From Tepiditoga spiralis (GTDB taxonomy: Bacteria; Thermotogota; Thermotogae; Petrotogales; Petrotogaceae): 64,000 nt of DNA. The notes beneath the pieces are model-generated. The model was not told the origin of the DNA, did not search any database, and saw nothing but the letters and a program-made list of their open reading frames with translations. Positions within the stretch are counted from its first letter, which is position 1, and each line of letters begins with the position of its first letter. Made by a program: the position numbers and the translations under genes. This document shows, piece after piece, positions 25,605 to 35,800 of the stretch. Location: assembly GCF_014701195.1 (NCBI RefSeq), contig NZ_AP018712.1, positions 762,501 to 826,500 of the forward strand. The letters run 5' to 3'.

Positions 25605-26897
25605 GTGAAAAAGTTATTGGTAGTTTTATTAGCATTATTGGTAGTATCTATTGCCTTTTCCGATAAAGTAGTTTTGGAATTCTGGCATGCTATGGGTGGA
25701 GGACTTGGTGAAACTTTAGAAACTTTAGTTGAAAATTTCAACAAGGAAAACCCAGATATTGAAATCAAACCTATTTACGTTGGAAATTATGGTGCATTAA
25801 ACCAAAAGTTACTTTCTACTATAACAGCTTACAACCAAGGATCTAAAGATGGTCTTCCAGTTATTGCACAATCTTATTCTAACTGGACAGCAAAATTTTT
25901 ATTTTCAAAAGTTATTCAAGATTTAAATGGTTATATCTTAGACGATCCACAAATGAAAAAAGTTTGGGATACGCAAGTTTATGATGTATTTAAAGATATG
26001 ACAATGTGGGGAGATAAAATATATGCTATTCCATTCAATAAATCAACCTATGTCTACTATTACAACACAGACTTATTTGACTTATATGGTATAGAACCAC
26101 CAAAAACATATGAAGACTTTATGGATACTTTAAACACTTTAAATGAAGATATTGATGGCGATGGTCAAATCGATCAATATGGTATAGGTATTAGAACAAC
26201 TGTTGATGATTTTCAAACTTTCTTGTATGGAATGAATGGAAAAGTTTTAGATTATGCAGGAAATGGACAATACAAAATAGTTTTAGATAAAGATTTAACA
26301 ATAAAAACTCTTGAAATGCTTCATAATATAAAAGCAAACGATTTAGCAATAATGCAAGGTGGATATTTAAATGATCCATTTGGATCAGGACAAATAGCAG
26401 CTTACATGGGTACAATAGCTGGAAAAAAATATGTTGATAAATCATCAAGAGGAAAACATGGCTGGAATTGGGCTTACTTGCCATCAGTTGATGGAAAACC
26501 ACATTCACCAATTGCTGGTACAGATTTAATCATGTTTAATTGGGGAACAAAAGCTCAAAGTGACGCAGCTTGGAGATTCATGAAATATTGGTTAGATCCA
26601 ATCAATCAAGCTTATTGGGCAATAAATTCTGGTTACGTTCCTGTTAGAAAAGATGTTGTTGAAACAGAACAATGGAAAAAATATGTAGCAAATGATGAAA
26701 AACCAGTAATAGCTTTAAATACTCTTAAAACAGCTGTTGCAGATCCTAAACCAGCTGCATGGTATGATATAAGAAAAGAATTCGGAAGCATCTTTACTAA
26801 TTATTTAAACGATCAATTTGGTGCTGAAGAAGCTTACAACAGAATGATTACATCATTAAAAACTATGTTAGATGAAACCAATGAATTAGCAAAATAA
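25605..26897 (+). CDS. ABC transporter sugar-binding protein (family 1)
   Basis: 430 residues from GTG at 25605, eight bases after GGGAGG; TTG at 25602 is also possible. A signal peptide (KKLLVVLLALLVVSIAFS) precedes VVLEFWHAMGGGLGETLETLVENFNKENP, the classical start of mature UgpB/MalE-like proteins. A Cys is not present at the cleavage site, so it is a soluble or otherwise anchored protein. It would bind a sugar or glycerol-3-phosphate-like ligand outside the membrane. No permease or ATPase gene follows; a terminator does, so its partners lie elsewhere. Confidence 0.9.
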   Translation: MKKLLVVLLALLVVSIAFSDKVVLEFWHAMGGGLGETLETLVENFNKENPDIEIKPIYVGNYGALNQKLLSTITAYNQGSKDGLPVIAQSYSNWTAKFLFSKVIQDLNGYILDDPQMKKVWDTQVYDVFKDMTMWGDKIYAIPFNKSTYVYYYNTDLFDLYGIEPPKTYEDFMDTLNTLNEDIDGDGQIDQYGIGIRTTVDDFQTFLYGMNGKVLDYAGNGQYKIVLDKDLTIKTLEMLHNIKANDLAIMQGGYLNDPFGSGQIAAYMGTIAGKKYVDKSSRGKHGWNWAYLPSVDGKPHSPIAGTDLIMFNWGTKAQSDAAWRFMKYWLDPINQAYWAINSGYVPVRKDVVETEQWKKYVANDEKPVIALNTLKTAVADPKPAAWYDIRKEFGSIFTNYLNDQFGAEEAYNRMITSLKTMLDETNELAK

Positions 26898-26907
26898 ACA
26901 AGAACAA

Positions 26908-26938
26908 AAAACCGGTTGTATAAACAACCGGTTTTTTT
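26908..26938. terminator. Bidirectional terminator
   Basis: ACCGGTTGT-ATAA-ACAACCGGT flanked by A and T runs; it serves the binding-protein gene and the convergent 259-residue gene. Confidence 0.92.
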
Positions 26939-26939
26939 A

Positions 26940-27719
26940 TTAAAAATTAATATTTTCAATATCCTCAATTATTTTATCTATTTTTTTAATAAAATCCACA
27001 TATAACTCCAAAAAATTATACTTTAAAATATCTTCTACTTTTACTTTAAAAATCGATAGTATTCTTTGATTTATCTTCATTGCTGGATCTTTGTATGTTT
27101 TTTGTATATTTTCATACTTTAAAATAATTTTATCTTTGAATATTGATCCAATCTCTGTTGCCAAAGCTTTTTGAGAAAAACTATATTTTTTAGGCATTAA
27201 AAATACTATATTTACTTCTCCATTAAATGGATAAAAAAACACATTAGAATTCCACTTTTTATAATTTTTTACTATAAAGTTAACCTTTTCTTCAGTCATA
27301 TACTTATACAGTGAAAAGTACCTTTCACCACGTATTTTTTCAGAAAAAGTAAGTTTTTTTATTAAAGTTTCGTTACCCTCTAGTTTATAAGCATATACTT
27401 TAAAAGGTGATTGACATATTCCACCTATAATTTCAGTTTTTACACTTATACCATAATTTTCAGCTATATTCACATAATCTTTTTCTATTTTTTCTGTATT
27501 TTTAGAAACAATATTAAACATAGTACTCATTACAGATTTAGGAGAATCTGGACCAAAAACCTTTAAATAACGCCCTTCTTCATCAATATAATAAGTAATA
27601 TACGGAAACTTATCATCTTTATCATGAACTGTTATATAAACAAGGTGTTGAAACTCATCTGCTAATTTTCCTTTATTATTTTTTAAATGACTGACACACT
27701 CTTTTATTAACTCATCCAT
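26940..27719 (-). CDS. Unknown protein downstream of uvrC
   Basis: 259 residues, not recognised; soluble, without signal peptide or clear catalytic motif. A mixed alpha/beta N-terminal half contains FPYITYYIDEEGRYLKVFGP, and the C-terminus is helical (LELYVDFIKKIDKIIEDIE). The ATG lies two bases after the uvrC stop with GGAGGAAAG inside the uvrC end, so it belongs to the prmA-DUF501-uvrC unit. Confidence 0.7.
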   Translation of the reverse strand: MDELIKECVSHLKNNKGKLADEFQHLVYITVHDKDDKFPYITYYIDEEGRYLKVFGPDSPKSVMSTMFNIVSKNTEKIEKDYVNIAENYGISVKTEIIGGICQSPFKVYAYKLEGNETLIKKLTFSEKIRGERYFSLYKYMTEEKVNFIVKNYKKWNSNVFFYPFNGEVNIVFLMPKKYSFSQKALATEIGSIFKDKIILKYENIQKTYKDPAMKINQRILSIFKVKVEDILKYNFLELYVDFIKKIDKIIEDIENINF

Positions 27720-27721
27720 TT

Positions 27722-29443
27722 TTACTTTCCTCCAAAACTTTCTTTTATTCTCATTGAAAGCTTTTTATTTTTTATTATTTTATCTATTTCTTCTACTGTT
27801 GCATTTTTTATGCCAGTTAATCCTCCAAACTCTTGAATTAAAAGTTTTTTTCTCTTTGGGCCTATACCTTCTATTTCATCTAATTTTGTTTTTTCAAACC
27901 TTTTACTTCTAAGCTTTCTATTAAATCCTATTGCAAACCTATGAGTTTCATCTCTCATATATATTAAAAGTCTTAAAACAGGGTGATCAAGTGGTAAGTG
28001 TAAGTCATTAAAATCCCCTGGAAATACTATTCTTTCATCTTCTTTTGCTATTCCAACAACATCAACATCATTTAAAGTAAAACCAATTTCATTTAATGCT
28101 TCAACTGCAGAGTTTACTTGCCCCTTTCCTCCATCTATAAATAACAAATCAGGAAGTTCATGCTTTGAATATCTTCGTTTTATTACAGTTCTTATACTTT
28201 CAAAGTCATTTGGTTCTTTAAATTCATCAAGTCTATATCTTCTATAATTATTTTTATTTGGTTTTCCATCTTCAAAACTTATTAAAGAAGCCACTGTATA
28301 CATTCCTTGAAGATGCGAAATATCTATTCCTTCTATTTTTTGTGGTATTTTTTTCAATGATAATATTTCTTTTGCTTGCTTTAAAATATTTCCAAGATTT
28401 GTATATCTCTTTATTTCTTCTTCTAAATTTTTAAATGCTATCTTAAATATATTATTATTTTTATTTATTGTTGTAATTCTTTTTAAACCATGTTTTTTCA
28501 AAAGATCTAATACACTTTCATTTATACTTTCATCGTACATAGTCATTATTTCTATTGGCAATTGATTTTTTCTAACTATATAAAACTGTTTTAAAAACTC
28601 ATTAATTTCATCGCTCAACGTAAAGGTTAACTTTGATATCAAATACCCTCTTCTTACTCTCAACAATACATATATAGGGTCTTCATACATTATTATATCA
28701 ACATTTTTACTTGTTTTAAATTCAACTCCAAGAGGTATAAATAATTTATCTAATTTAAATAATGTATCCCTCATTTGAGCAGCTCTTTCAAAATTAAGTA
28801 CTTTAGCATATTTTTTCATTGCTTCTTCAAGATATTTTTTTACTGATTCAACATCTCCATTTAAAAATTTTATTACTTTTCCAACACTTTTTTGATACTC
28901 TTGAAAATCTACTTCCTTATAACATGGACCATAACACATTCCCAAATGATATAAAAAACATGGTTTACTCTTTTTTTCAACATTTCTTTCACAATTTCTT
29001 ATACCATAAACTCTTTGCAATACTTCTATTACTGATTTTACAAAATATACGTTTGAGTACGGCCCAAAATACTTTCCTCTTTCACTCTTATTTCTTACAT
29101 ATTTTAAAGTTGGATACTTTTCATTTGTAACTAATATGTATGGATAAACCTTAGTATCCTTTAATAAAACATTGTACTTTGGTTTGTATTCAAATATTAA
29201 ATTCCCTTCAAGAATTAATGCTTCTTCTTCACTCGTTGTTACTATATAATCTATTGTTTCAGCATATTTCATTATATTAAAAACTTTTTCTGATTTTAAT
29301 TGATTGGATTTATTAAAGTATGAACTCACTCTTTTTTTTAAGTTTTTAGCCTTTCCAACATAAATAATTTTTTCTTTTTTATTTTTATATATATACACAC
29401 CAGGTTTATTTGGCACATCTTTTAAAACTTCTCTTTCAAGCAT
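27722..29443 (-). CDS. uvrC: Excinuclease ABC subunit C
   Basis: 573 residues from the ATG at 29443, which follows GGGAGAGAG; the in-frame ATG 42 bases earlier lies within the preceding gene. A GIY-YIG nuclease domain is at the start (PGVYIYKNKKEKIIYVGKAK), then the Cys region (CERNVEKKSKPCFLYHLGMCYGPC), the UVR motif and the RNase-H-like C-terminal nuclease (GIDISHLQG, LLFIDGGKGQV). Terminal helix-hairpin-helix motifs (IEGIGPKRKKLLIQEFGG) end it. It makes both incisions in nucleotide excision repair. Confidence 0.96.
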   Translation of the reverse strand: MLEREVLKDVPNKPGVYIYKNKKEKIIYVGKAKNLKKRVSSYFNKSNQLKSEKVFNIMKYAETIDYIVTTSEEEALILEGNLIFEYKPKYNVLLKDTKVYPYILVTNEKYPTLKYVRNKSERGKYFGPYSNVYFVKSVIEVLQRVYGIRNCERNVEKKSKPCFLYHLGMCYGPCYKEVDFQEYQKSVGKVIKFLNGDVESVKKYLEEAMKKYAKVLNFERAAQMRDTLFKLDKLFIPLGVEFKTSKNVDIIMYEDPIYVLLRVRRGYLISKLTFTLSDEINEFLKQFYIVRKNQLPIEIMTMYDESINESVLDLLKKHGLKRITTINKNNNIFKIAFKNLEEEIKRYTNLGNILKQAKEILSLKKIPQKIEGIDISHLQGMYTVASLISFEDGKPNKNNYRRYRLDEFKEPNDFESIRTVIKRRYSKHELPDLLFIDGGKGQVNSAVEALNEIGFTLNDVDVVGIAKEDERIVFPGDFNDLHLPLDHPVLRLLIYMRDETHRFAIGFNRKLRSKRFEKTKLDEIEGIGPKRKKLLIQEFGGLTGIKNATVEEIDKIIKNKKLSMRIKESFGGK

Positions 29444-29444
29444 A

Positions 29445-29972
29445 CTACTCTCTCCCACAAATGCAGTTACTACACTCCTTTTCATTTAAGCTATCCCAAA
29501 CTTTTTTTCCAATTGGATTATCTATTCCACCAAGATATGAAGCTAAATGTAAGTGCAAGCATTTGATAGTTTTAAAATTTTGTATTCCACCTATTCCAAC
29601 TGTTTTTAATTTTTTCTGCATATTTTCTGGTAAACTTGTTATTTCATTTTCTAATATTTCTAATCTTTCTTTTATTTCTTGATTATGTGCTTTATCCATT
29701 TTTTCTTGAAGGGTTTTATCTTCCATCAACTCTTTTTCAAATAACTTTATTGAATGAACTTCTTCTATTTTAGATACTTGTTCTATTAAAAATGGACAAC
29801 TTAACCAATGCAATGTTGGAAATGGTTTTTTATCTTTTAATGGATAATTTTTTATTACCTGTGGATATCCATATGAACATCTTTTTACAACCTTTATATC
29901 ATTTATTATTTTTCTATTTAATTGTTTTTCTATTACACTCAAATCTTTTTCTGAAATTTCAAACCTACCCAT
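29445..29972 (-). CDS. DUF501-family protein
   Basis: 175 residues with the DUF501 landmarks RCSYGYPQVIKNYPL near residue 32 and KPFPTLHWLSCPFLIEQV near 50, and a Cys cluster at the end (CSNCICG). The role is unknown; the Cys/His content suggests metal binding. It overlaps the prmA 3' end by 34 bases, and its stop is one base from the uvrC start. Confidence 0.82.
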   Translation of the reverse strand: MGRFEISEKDLSVIEKQLNRKIINDIKVVKRCSYGYPQVIKNYPLKDKKPFPTLHWLSCPFLIEQVSKIEEVHSIKLFEKELMEDKTLQEKMDKAHNQEIKERLEILENEITSLPENMQKKLKTVGIGGIQNFKTIKCLHLHLASYLGGIDNPIGKKVWDSLNEKECSNCICGRE

Positions 29973-30784
29973 ATATCTTCCTCCATTCGTTCAACAGGAT
30001 AAAGATTGTGTTTTTTTGCTTCATCCTTTACCATTTGTTCTTTTTCATTCATTATTCCAGTTAAAATTACAAAAGAATTATCTTTTAACACATCATCAAA
30101 TTTATTATCTTTTAACAATCCCATCAATATTTCTGCCACCATATTTGAAACTAATATATCAAATTTTCCATCTACATTAGACAAATAATCAGATTGTTTT
30201 ATTTCCACATTAACATCATTTATTTCTAAAGTTTCATGGGCTTTTTCAACAGCTAAAGGATCATAATCAACGCCAACAACTTTATTCGCTCCAAGTTTTT
30301 TAGATAAAATTGATAAAATTCCAGTTCCACAACCAACATCAAGAATATCTTTTTGGAAACAATCAGTTTTTTGTAACATTCTACCAGCAAGCTTTGTTGT
30401 ATTATGAAGCCCCGTTCCAAATGCTGTTCCGGGAATTATATTTATTACAATATCTTTTTTTAATTTTTTTTCTGGAAATGGATTTACCCAAACACCTTCA
30501 ACAAATTCAAATGGGCTCAAAGTATCTAACCAAACCTTTAACCAATTTTTTTCTTCTACTATCTTATGGCTGAGTATCTCAAGATTAAATTTTTCTATTA
30601 TTATTTTTAATAACTCTTCATCTGGATTATCATAAGACATATAAAATTTGAGTGTTATTAACTTTTCATCAACTTGATAATCTATAAAATATTCATCAAA
30701 GTTTCTTGTTAAAAATTCATCTATTATGCTATCTTCCATTTCTTTATTTAACAAAAATATGTACTCATGAAATTTCATTTTCAT
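29939..30784 (-). CDS. prmA: Ribosomal protein L11 methyltransferase
   Basis: 281 residues. IPGTAFGTGLHNTTKLA near residue 118, DVGCGTGILSILSKKLGA near 144 (SAM loop) and DILVSNMVAEILMGLL near 210 (NPPY-like position) are PrmA signatures. It trimethylates L11 using SAM. GGAGGG precedes the start. First gene of the prmA-DUF501-uvrC unit. Confidence 0.88.
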   Translation of the reverse strand: MKMKFHEYIFLLNKEMEDSIIDEFLTRNFDEYFIDYQVDEKLITLKFYMSYDNPDEELLKIIIEKFNLEILSHKIVEEKNWLKVWLDTLSPFEFVEGVWVNPFPEKKLKKDIVINIIPGTAFGTGLHNTTKLAGRMLQKTDCFQKDILDVGCGTGILSILSKKLGANKVVGVDYDPLAVEKAHETLEINDVNVEIKQSDYLSNVDGKFDILVSNMVAEILMGLLKDNKFDDVLKDNSFVILTGIMNEKEQMVKDEAKKHNLYPVERMEEDIWVGLKFQKKI

Positions 30785-30920
30785 TTTTTCCCTCCATGCA
30801 CATTATAGTTATGTATAAAAGAATTATACAGAAAAATTTGCTATTAATCAAACTTTATTTCTAATTTTTTATTATTAATATTAATATTAATATTAGCATT
30901 TTTAAGCAAAAATTTATTTA

Positions 30921-30955
30921 TAAAAAGATATAATCCCAAAGCTACAGGGATTATA
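30921..30955 (-). terminator. Terminator of AAA/PD-(D/E)XK gene copy 1
   Basis: TATAATCCC/GGGATTATA arms with a nine-base loop; on minus TCTTTTT follows. The stem begins within the gene's stop codon. Confidence 0.82.
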
Positions 30956-32477
30956 TTTTTTCTATTTTGTATTCGTTTATATTTCTCTTTTCTGAGTTTA
31001 TGTTTATTCCTATTATGTAAATTTCTTTCCCTTTGTACTTTTCATAGTACTTCATTTCTTTTATTTGATTCAAAGCCTTTTCTGCACTTTTGTCTATCTT
31101 TATTTCCATTATGTATATAGTGTCTTCCTCTATTACTATATCGCTTCTTCCTAAGTTCGTTAATTCTTCTGCTGTTACGTTCAGTCCCGCTGATGCAAGT
31201 ATTGTGTATATCAATGAGTGATAGTAGCTTTCTTCTTTTTTATGCAAGTTGTATGGTATTGCACTTATTATTCTTTTTATTTCTTTTATTATTCCTTCTA
31301 TGTCTTTTTCATATATTCTTTCATATATTGTGGTTTCTATTTGTTCTATTTCTCTTATTCCATAGTTTGCTTCTAATATTATCTTTGAAAAGCTGTTCTT
31401 TACTTCTATATTTGGATAGTCTAATATGTACTTTTCCCTCAATCCTAATCTTTTTATTCCTTTAAAGGTCAAGTATCCTGCTTGTGTAAAGAATATACTT
31501 GCATTTGCTTCTTCTATTTCTCGTGTTGAAAAATCGAGTTCGCTCACTGGATACTTCACTAAGTCTTCATATCTTATCTTCTTCCCTTTTATGTATTCGT
31601 ACAAGAATGATGGTGATCCACTTTCAAACCAATAGTTTTGAAACTTTCTTTCATTAAAAAATCTTAATATTGAAAATGGATTGTATACACTATCTTCTCC
31701 ATCAAATGAAAATCCATTGTAGTACATCTTTAAGTTTTTTAATAACTCTTTTTCTTCCATCTTCATTTCAATTGCTGTTTCTTTTATGTGCTCTTTAAAG
31801 TTACTTTCTAACTCTTCTTGTGTATACCCCAACATCTGTGCGTATTTTTTATTCAACGATATATCATTTAAGTTGTTCAATGCAGAAAATACTCCTGTTT
31901 TTGTGAACTTTGTTATTCCTGTCATGAATACAAACTTTATGTATTCATCTTTTGATTTTATGCTCACATAAAAGTCTCTCAATATTTCTCTATACTTTTC
32001 TGCTTTTTCTTTGTTGTTTATATTGTCTAATATTGGTTTTTCATATTCATCTACTAATATTACTACTCTTTCTTTTTGGGATAGTTTTATTATTAGTTCA
32101 TTGAATGCAAACTTATAGTCTGTTTCTGTTATTTCTATTCCATTTCGCTTTCCTTCTAATTTTATTATCTTTGTTAGACTTTCTTTCATTCTTTCCACAT
32201 TATCTGTTGCTACATCTAAAAGGTTTATCCTTATTACTGGATACTCTTTGAACTCCCATTTGTCGTATATGTATGTTCCTTTAAATAAGTCTTTTTCTCC
32301 TTTAAATAGATAGTACAGTGTTGATATCGTTAAACTCTTTCCAAATCTTCTTGGTCGAGATAAAAAATAAAATTTTCCACTTGTTATTAATTCATATAAA
32401 TATTTTGTTTTATCTATGTATATATAATCTGTTATTAATTCTTTAAAGTCTTGTACTCCTATTGGTAGTTTTTTCAT
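30951..32477 (-). CDS. AAA-ATPase/PD-(D/E)XK nuclease family protein, copy 1
   Basis: 508 residues from the ATG at 32477 (GAGGTG six bases upstream); a GTG three codons earlier lies in that site. The N-terminal AAA-ATPase-like domain (PF09820 type) starts LPIGVQDFKELI. Walker A is the family variant FLSRPRRFGKSLTI near residue 42, and Walker B is VVILVDEYEKPI near 140. The C-terminal PD-(D/E)XK nuclease domain ends with SDIVIEEDTIYIMEIKID (D..E-x-K). Two paralogs lie at 47733-49529 and 57548-59257. The biological role of the family is not established; defence or mobile-element behaviour is suspected. Confidence 0.85.
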   Translation of the reverse strand: MKKLPIGVQDFKELITDYIYIDKTKYLYELITSGKFYFLSRPRRFGKSLTISTLYYLFKGEKDLFKGTYIYDKWEFKEYPVIRINLLDVATDNVERMKESLTKIIKLEGKRNGIEITETDYKFAFNELIIKLSQKERVVILVDEYEKPILDNINNKEKAEKYREILRDFYVSIKSKDEYIKFVFMTGITKFTKTGVFSALNNLNDISLNKKYAQMLGYTQEELESNFKEHIKETAIEMKMEEKELLKNLKMYYNGFSFDGEDSVYNPFSILRFFNERKFQNYWFESGSPSFLYEYIKGKKIRYEDLVKYPVSELDFSTREIEEANASIFFTQAGYLTFKGIKRLGLREKYILDYPNIEVKNSFSKIILEANYGIREIEQIETTIYERIYEKDIEGIIKEIKRIISAIPYNLHKKEESYYHSLIYTILASAGLNVTAEELTNLGRSDIVIEEDTIYIMEIKIDKSAEKALNQIKEMKYYEKYKGKEIYIIGININSEKRNINEYKIEKI

Positions 32478-32575
32478 CTTTATCACCTCTAATCTTTATT
32501 CATTTTATTATATCATAATCTCTAATAAAAGAATATTCTATATATATTTTTTTCACAAAAAAAGTGTTAACCATT

Positions 32576-32746
32576 TTAAAAAAATATTGCAAAAAACAAA
32601 ACTAAAAAAATAAATAAAACAGGTAAAGTGAAGTAATATAAAAAACACAATAAAAAAATAAACGTAAAAATATTTAAGTTAAAATGAATTGTTAACCACA
32701 CAGCAAATAACAATTCTAAAACTATAACAACATCTTTTAAATTCAT
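32576..32746 (-). CDS. Small hydrophobic protein of 56 residues
   Basis: An open frame starting MNLKDVVIVLELLFAVWL, with two hydrophobic stretches (about residues 6-20 and 26-56) separated by a short polar turn. AGGGA lies about 11 bases before the ATG. It lies on the same strand as, and downstream of, the CRISPR array, and upstream of AAA/PD-(D/E)XK copy 1. The T-rich sequence makes chance open frames of Phe/Leu likely, so this is tentative. Confidence 0.35.
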   Translation of the reverse strand: MNLKDVVIVLELLFAVWLTIHFNLNIFTFIFLLCFLYYFTLPVLFIFLVLFFAIFF

Positions 32747-32818
32747 AAGTTATCATTCCCTTTTTTTATTTTAAGAAAGTTTTTTTAGAGAAGAAATTTT
32801 ACCAAAAATAAAAAATGA

Positions 32819-35800
32819 ATTTTTAACCCTCTAAGGATAGATAAGGACAAAATTTTACTCTAAATAAACAAACAACAAAATATTTTGTTTTTAACCCTCT
32901 AAGGATAGATAAGGACAATCTAACAAAAGACGCAGAGTTTAAAATGACAACAGGAGGTTTTTAACCCTCTAAGGATAGATAAGGACTGATATGGTAGCTT
33001 TATTAAAACGTAGTAGTAAATATGAGTTTTTAACCCTCTAAGGATAGATAAGGACTAATATAAACGTGTCAGCAAACCAATTAGGGGTTACTGAAGTTTT
33101 TAACCCTCTAAGGATAGATAAGGACGAAGTTGAAAAACAACAAATTATGCAAAACGCACAAGTTTTTAACCCTCTAAGGATAGATAAGGACTGTATCTAC
33201 ATTAAGAGGTAAGGCAATTACACCTTAGTTTTTAACCCTCTAAGGATAGATAAGGACTTGAGTACTACGTTTGGAAACGGGGGAATATTTCCCCAAGTTT
33301 TTAACCCTCTAAGGATAGATAAGGACAAAATTTTACTCTAAATAAACAAACAACAAAATATTTTGTTTTTAACCCTCTAAGGATAGATAAGGACGAAACA
33401 TTGAAAAAGTTACCTTACAACATGTTAAATAATGTTTTTAACCCTCTAAGGATAGATAAGGACTTACTGCAACGGAAATTATTTTGGAGCCGGAGATTAT
33501 TAGTTTTTAACCCTCTAAGGATAGATAAGGACGTAGCGAATATACGGCAAATGCTGAAACCATGGAAGAGTGTTTTTAACCCTCTAAGGATAGATAAGGA
33601 CTCTCTTAGATGAGGAAGATAAAAAAAAGGAGGCTAAAAAAGTTTTTAACCCTCTAAGGATAGATAAGGACAATAATATCCTCTGCAGTTATAAAAAATT
33701 TTAAAAAGTTTTTAACCCTCTAAGGATAGATAAGGACGTATAACGGCAATAGCCGTTATGCCCAAGCTTGGGCAAAGTTTTTAACCCTCTAAGGATAGAT
33801 AAGGACATGTTAGTAAAGTTGAATATATGAGTTTTATGTTTGCAAAGTTTTTAACCCTCTAAGGATAGATAAGGACAAAAAGGAAATACTTGATATGGTA
33901 GCTTTATTAAAAGTTTTTAACCCTCTAAGGATAGATAAGGACAAATTTAAATTTATAGTACTTTTCCAATACATATATTGTTTTTAACCCTCTAAGGATA
34001 GATAAGGACGATATTTTCTGGTCTCATCAACAAATTCCAGAAGAAGTTTGTTTTTAACCCTCTAAGGATAGATAAGGACAAATTATAAATAGTGCTCAAA
34101 CTTACTTTGATATTGAGTTTTTAACCCTCTAAGGATAGATAAGGACTTGTGTTCCTAGGAACATACGCTCTTGCCAAAGCAAAGTTTTTAACCCTCTAAG
34201 GATAGATAAGGACACAGAAACACATTTACACGAATGCAAAGGGTTTATAAGTTTTTAACCCTCTAAGGATAGATAAGGACAAAAAAAAGTTATACGATAG
34301 TTACTTTTAAAATAGAGAAGTTTTTAACCCTCTAAGGATAGATAAGGACAATTTCCAACCTTGTTTTTATTATACCGTTATTTATTAAGTTTTTAACCCT
34401 CTAAGGATAGATAAGGACGTGCATACATTTTGACAAGCACTATAAAAAAATTTAAAAAGTTTTTAACCCTCTAAGGATAGATAAGGACCAAAGAAATGGA
34501 ATGCATGACAACAAAATTCATTTTAGTTTTTAACCCTCTAAGGATAGATAAGGACAAAAAATGTTTAAAGTTGATGATTCTCTTATTGGTATAGTTTTTA
34601 ACCCTCTAAGGATAGATAAGGACCAAAAGTACACTTAGAAGAACAATTACAAAAAAGAGAGTTTTTAACCCTCTAAGGATAGATAAGGACCCATTCAAAA
34701 TTAATTTGTATTGGTACATCAAATTTTGGTTTTTAACCCTCTAAGGATAGATAAGGACATGGGAAGATTTCAACTGCATCTATTAAATACTTCCCAGTTT
34801 TTAACCCTCTAAGGATAGATAAGGACTATTGCTAATAAGATAGTTGCTAATCTCCAAAATAGTTAGTTTTTAACCCTCTAAGGATAGATAAGGACAAAAA
34901 TGGATACATTAATGATAAATATTCATAAAGGAGTTTTTAACCCTCTAAGGATAGATAAGGACCCAATCGGAAATTGGGATGTTTCTTCAGTCATCAAAAT
35001 GGTTTTTAACCCTCTAAGGATAGATAAGGACATTAGAACATGTAGCAGAAGATTTATTTTACAATCCAATGGTTTTTAACCCTCTAAGGATAGATAAGGA
35101 CAAGTATTTAACAACAAAGTTAATTCACTAAGTAATCAGTTTTTAACCCTCTAAGGATAGATAAGGACGAATTTAAAAGCAATTGAAATGAAAGATAGTA
35201 CCGCATGTTTTTAACCCTCTAAGGATAGATAAGGACCAAAACATGTTATAATTAAAAATATAGAGGAGAAAAGTTTTTAACCCTCTAAGGATAGATAAGG
35301 ACCTTTATACATTTAAATCATCCACCTTTAAAAGTTTTTGTTTTTAACCCTCTAAGGATAGATAAGGACGATGTAGAATTTTCATATATAAATTTTGAAA
35401 ATTTTAAGTTTTTAACCCTCTAAGGATAGATAAGGACTTGTTCCACCAAGAATTGCTCCAAGAGGTGCAGTTCCTGTTTTTAACCCTCTAAGGATAGATA
35501 AGGACAATTCTAAGCCCTTTATAGCCTCATACAGCGATTTTAGTTTTTAACCCTCTAAGGATAGATAAGGACAATTATTTCAAAAGAAGAAAATAAAAAA
35601 AAGATTTTCGAAGTTTTTAACCCTCTAAGGATAGATAAGGACAATAACCAGTAACAAATACTTAATAAAAGTGAAATGGTTTTTAACCCTCTAAGGATAG
35701 ATAAGGACTATTTATAGAACATGCTTGAAATGAATAGTTACGAAAAGAGTTTTTAACCCTCTAAGGATAGATAAGGACTAGTATGGATGATAAGCAGTTT

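Noticed and set aside
32747-32818. Left flank as CRISPR leader with plus-strand transcription
   Set aside because: The repeat start GTTTTTA resembles clostridial-type repeats read this way, but no promoter is seen on the left, the degenerate repeat lies here, and the consensus promoter and sense-coding spacers favour the opposite direction.
33401-33613. 70-codon frame with repeated VFNPLRIDKD
   Set aside because: It is translation of CRISPR repeats and spacers.
33672-34458. Spacers 13 and 24 as copies of one spacer
   Set aside because: Only their A/T-rich ends (TATAAAAAA..TTTAAAAA) resemble each other; low complexity explains this.
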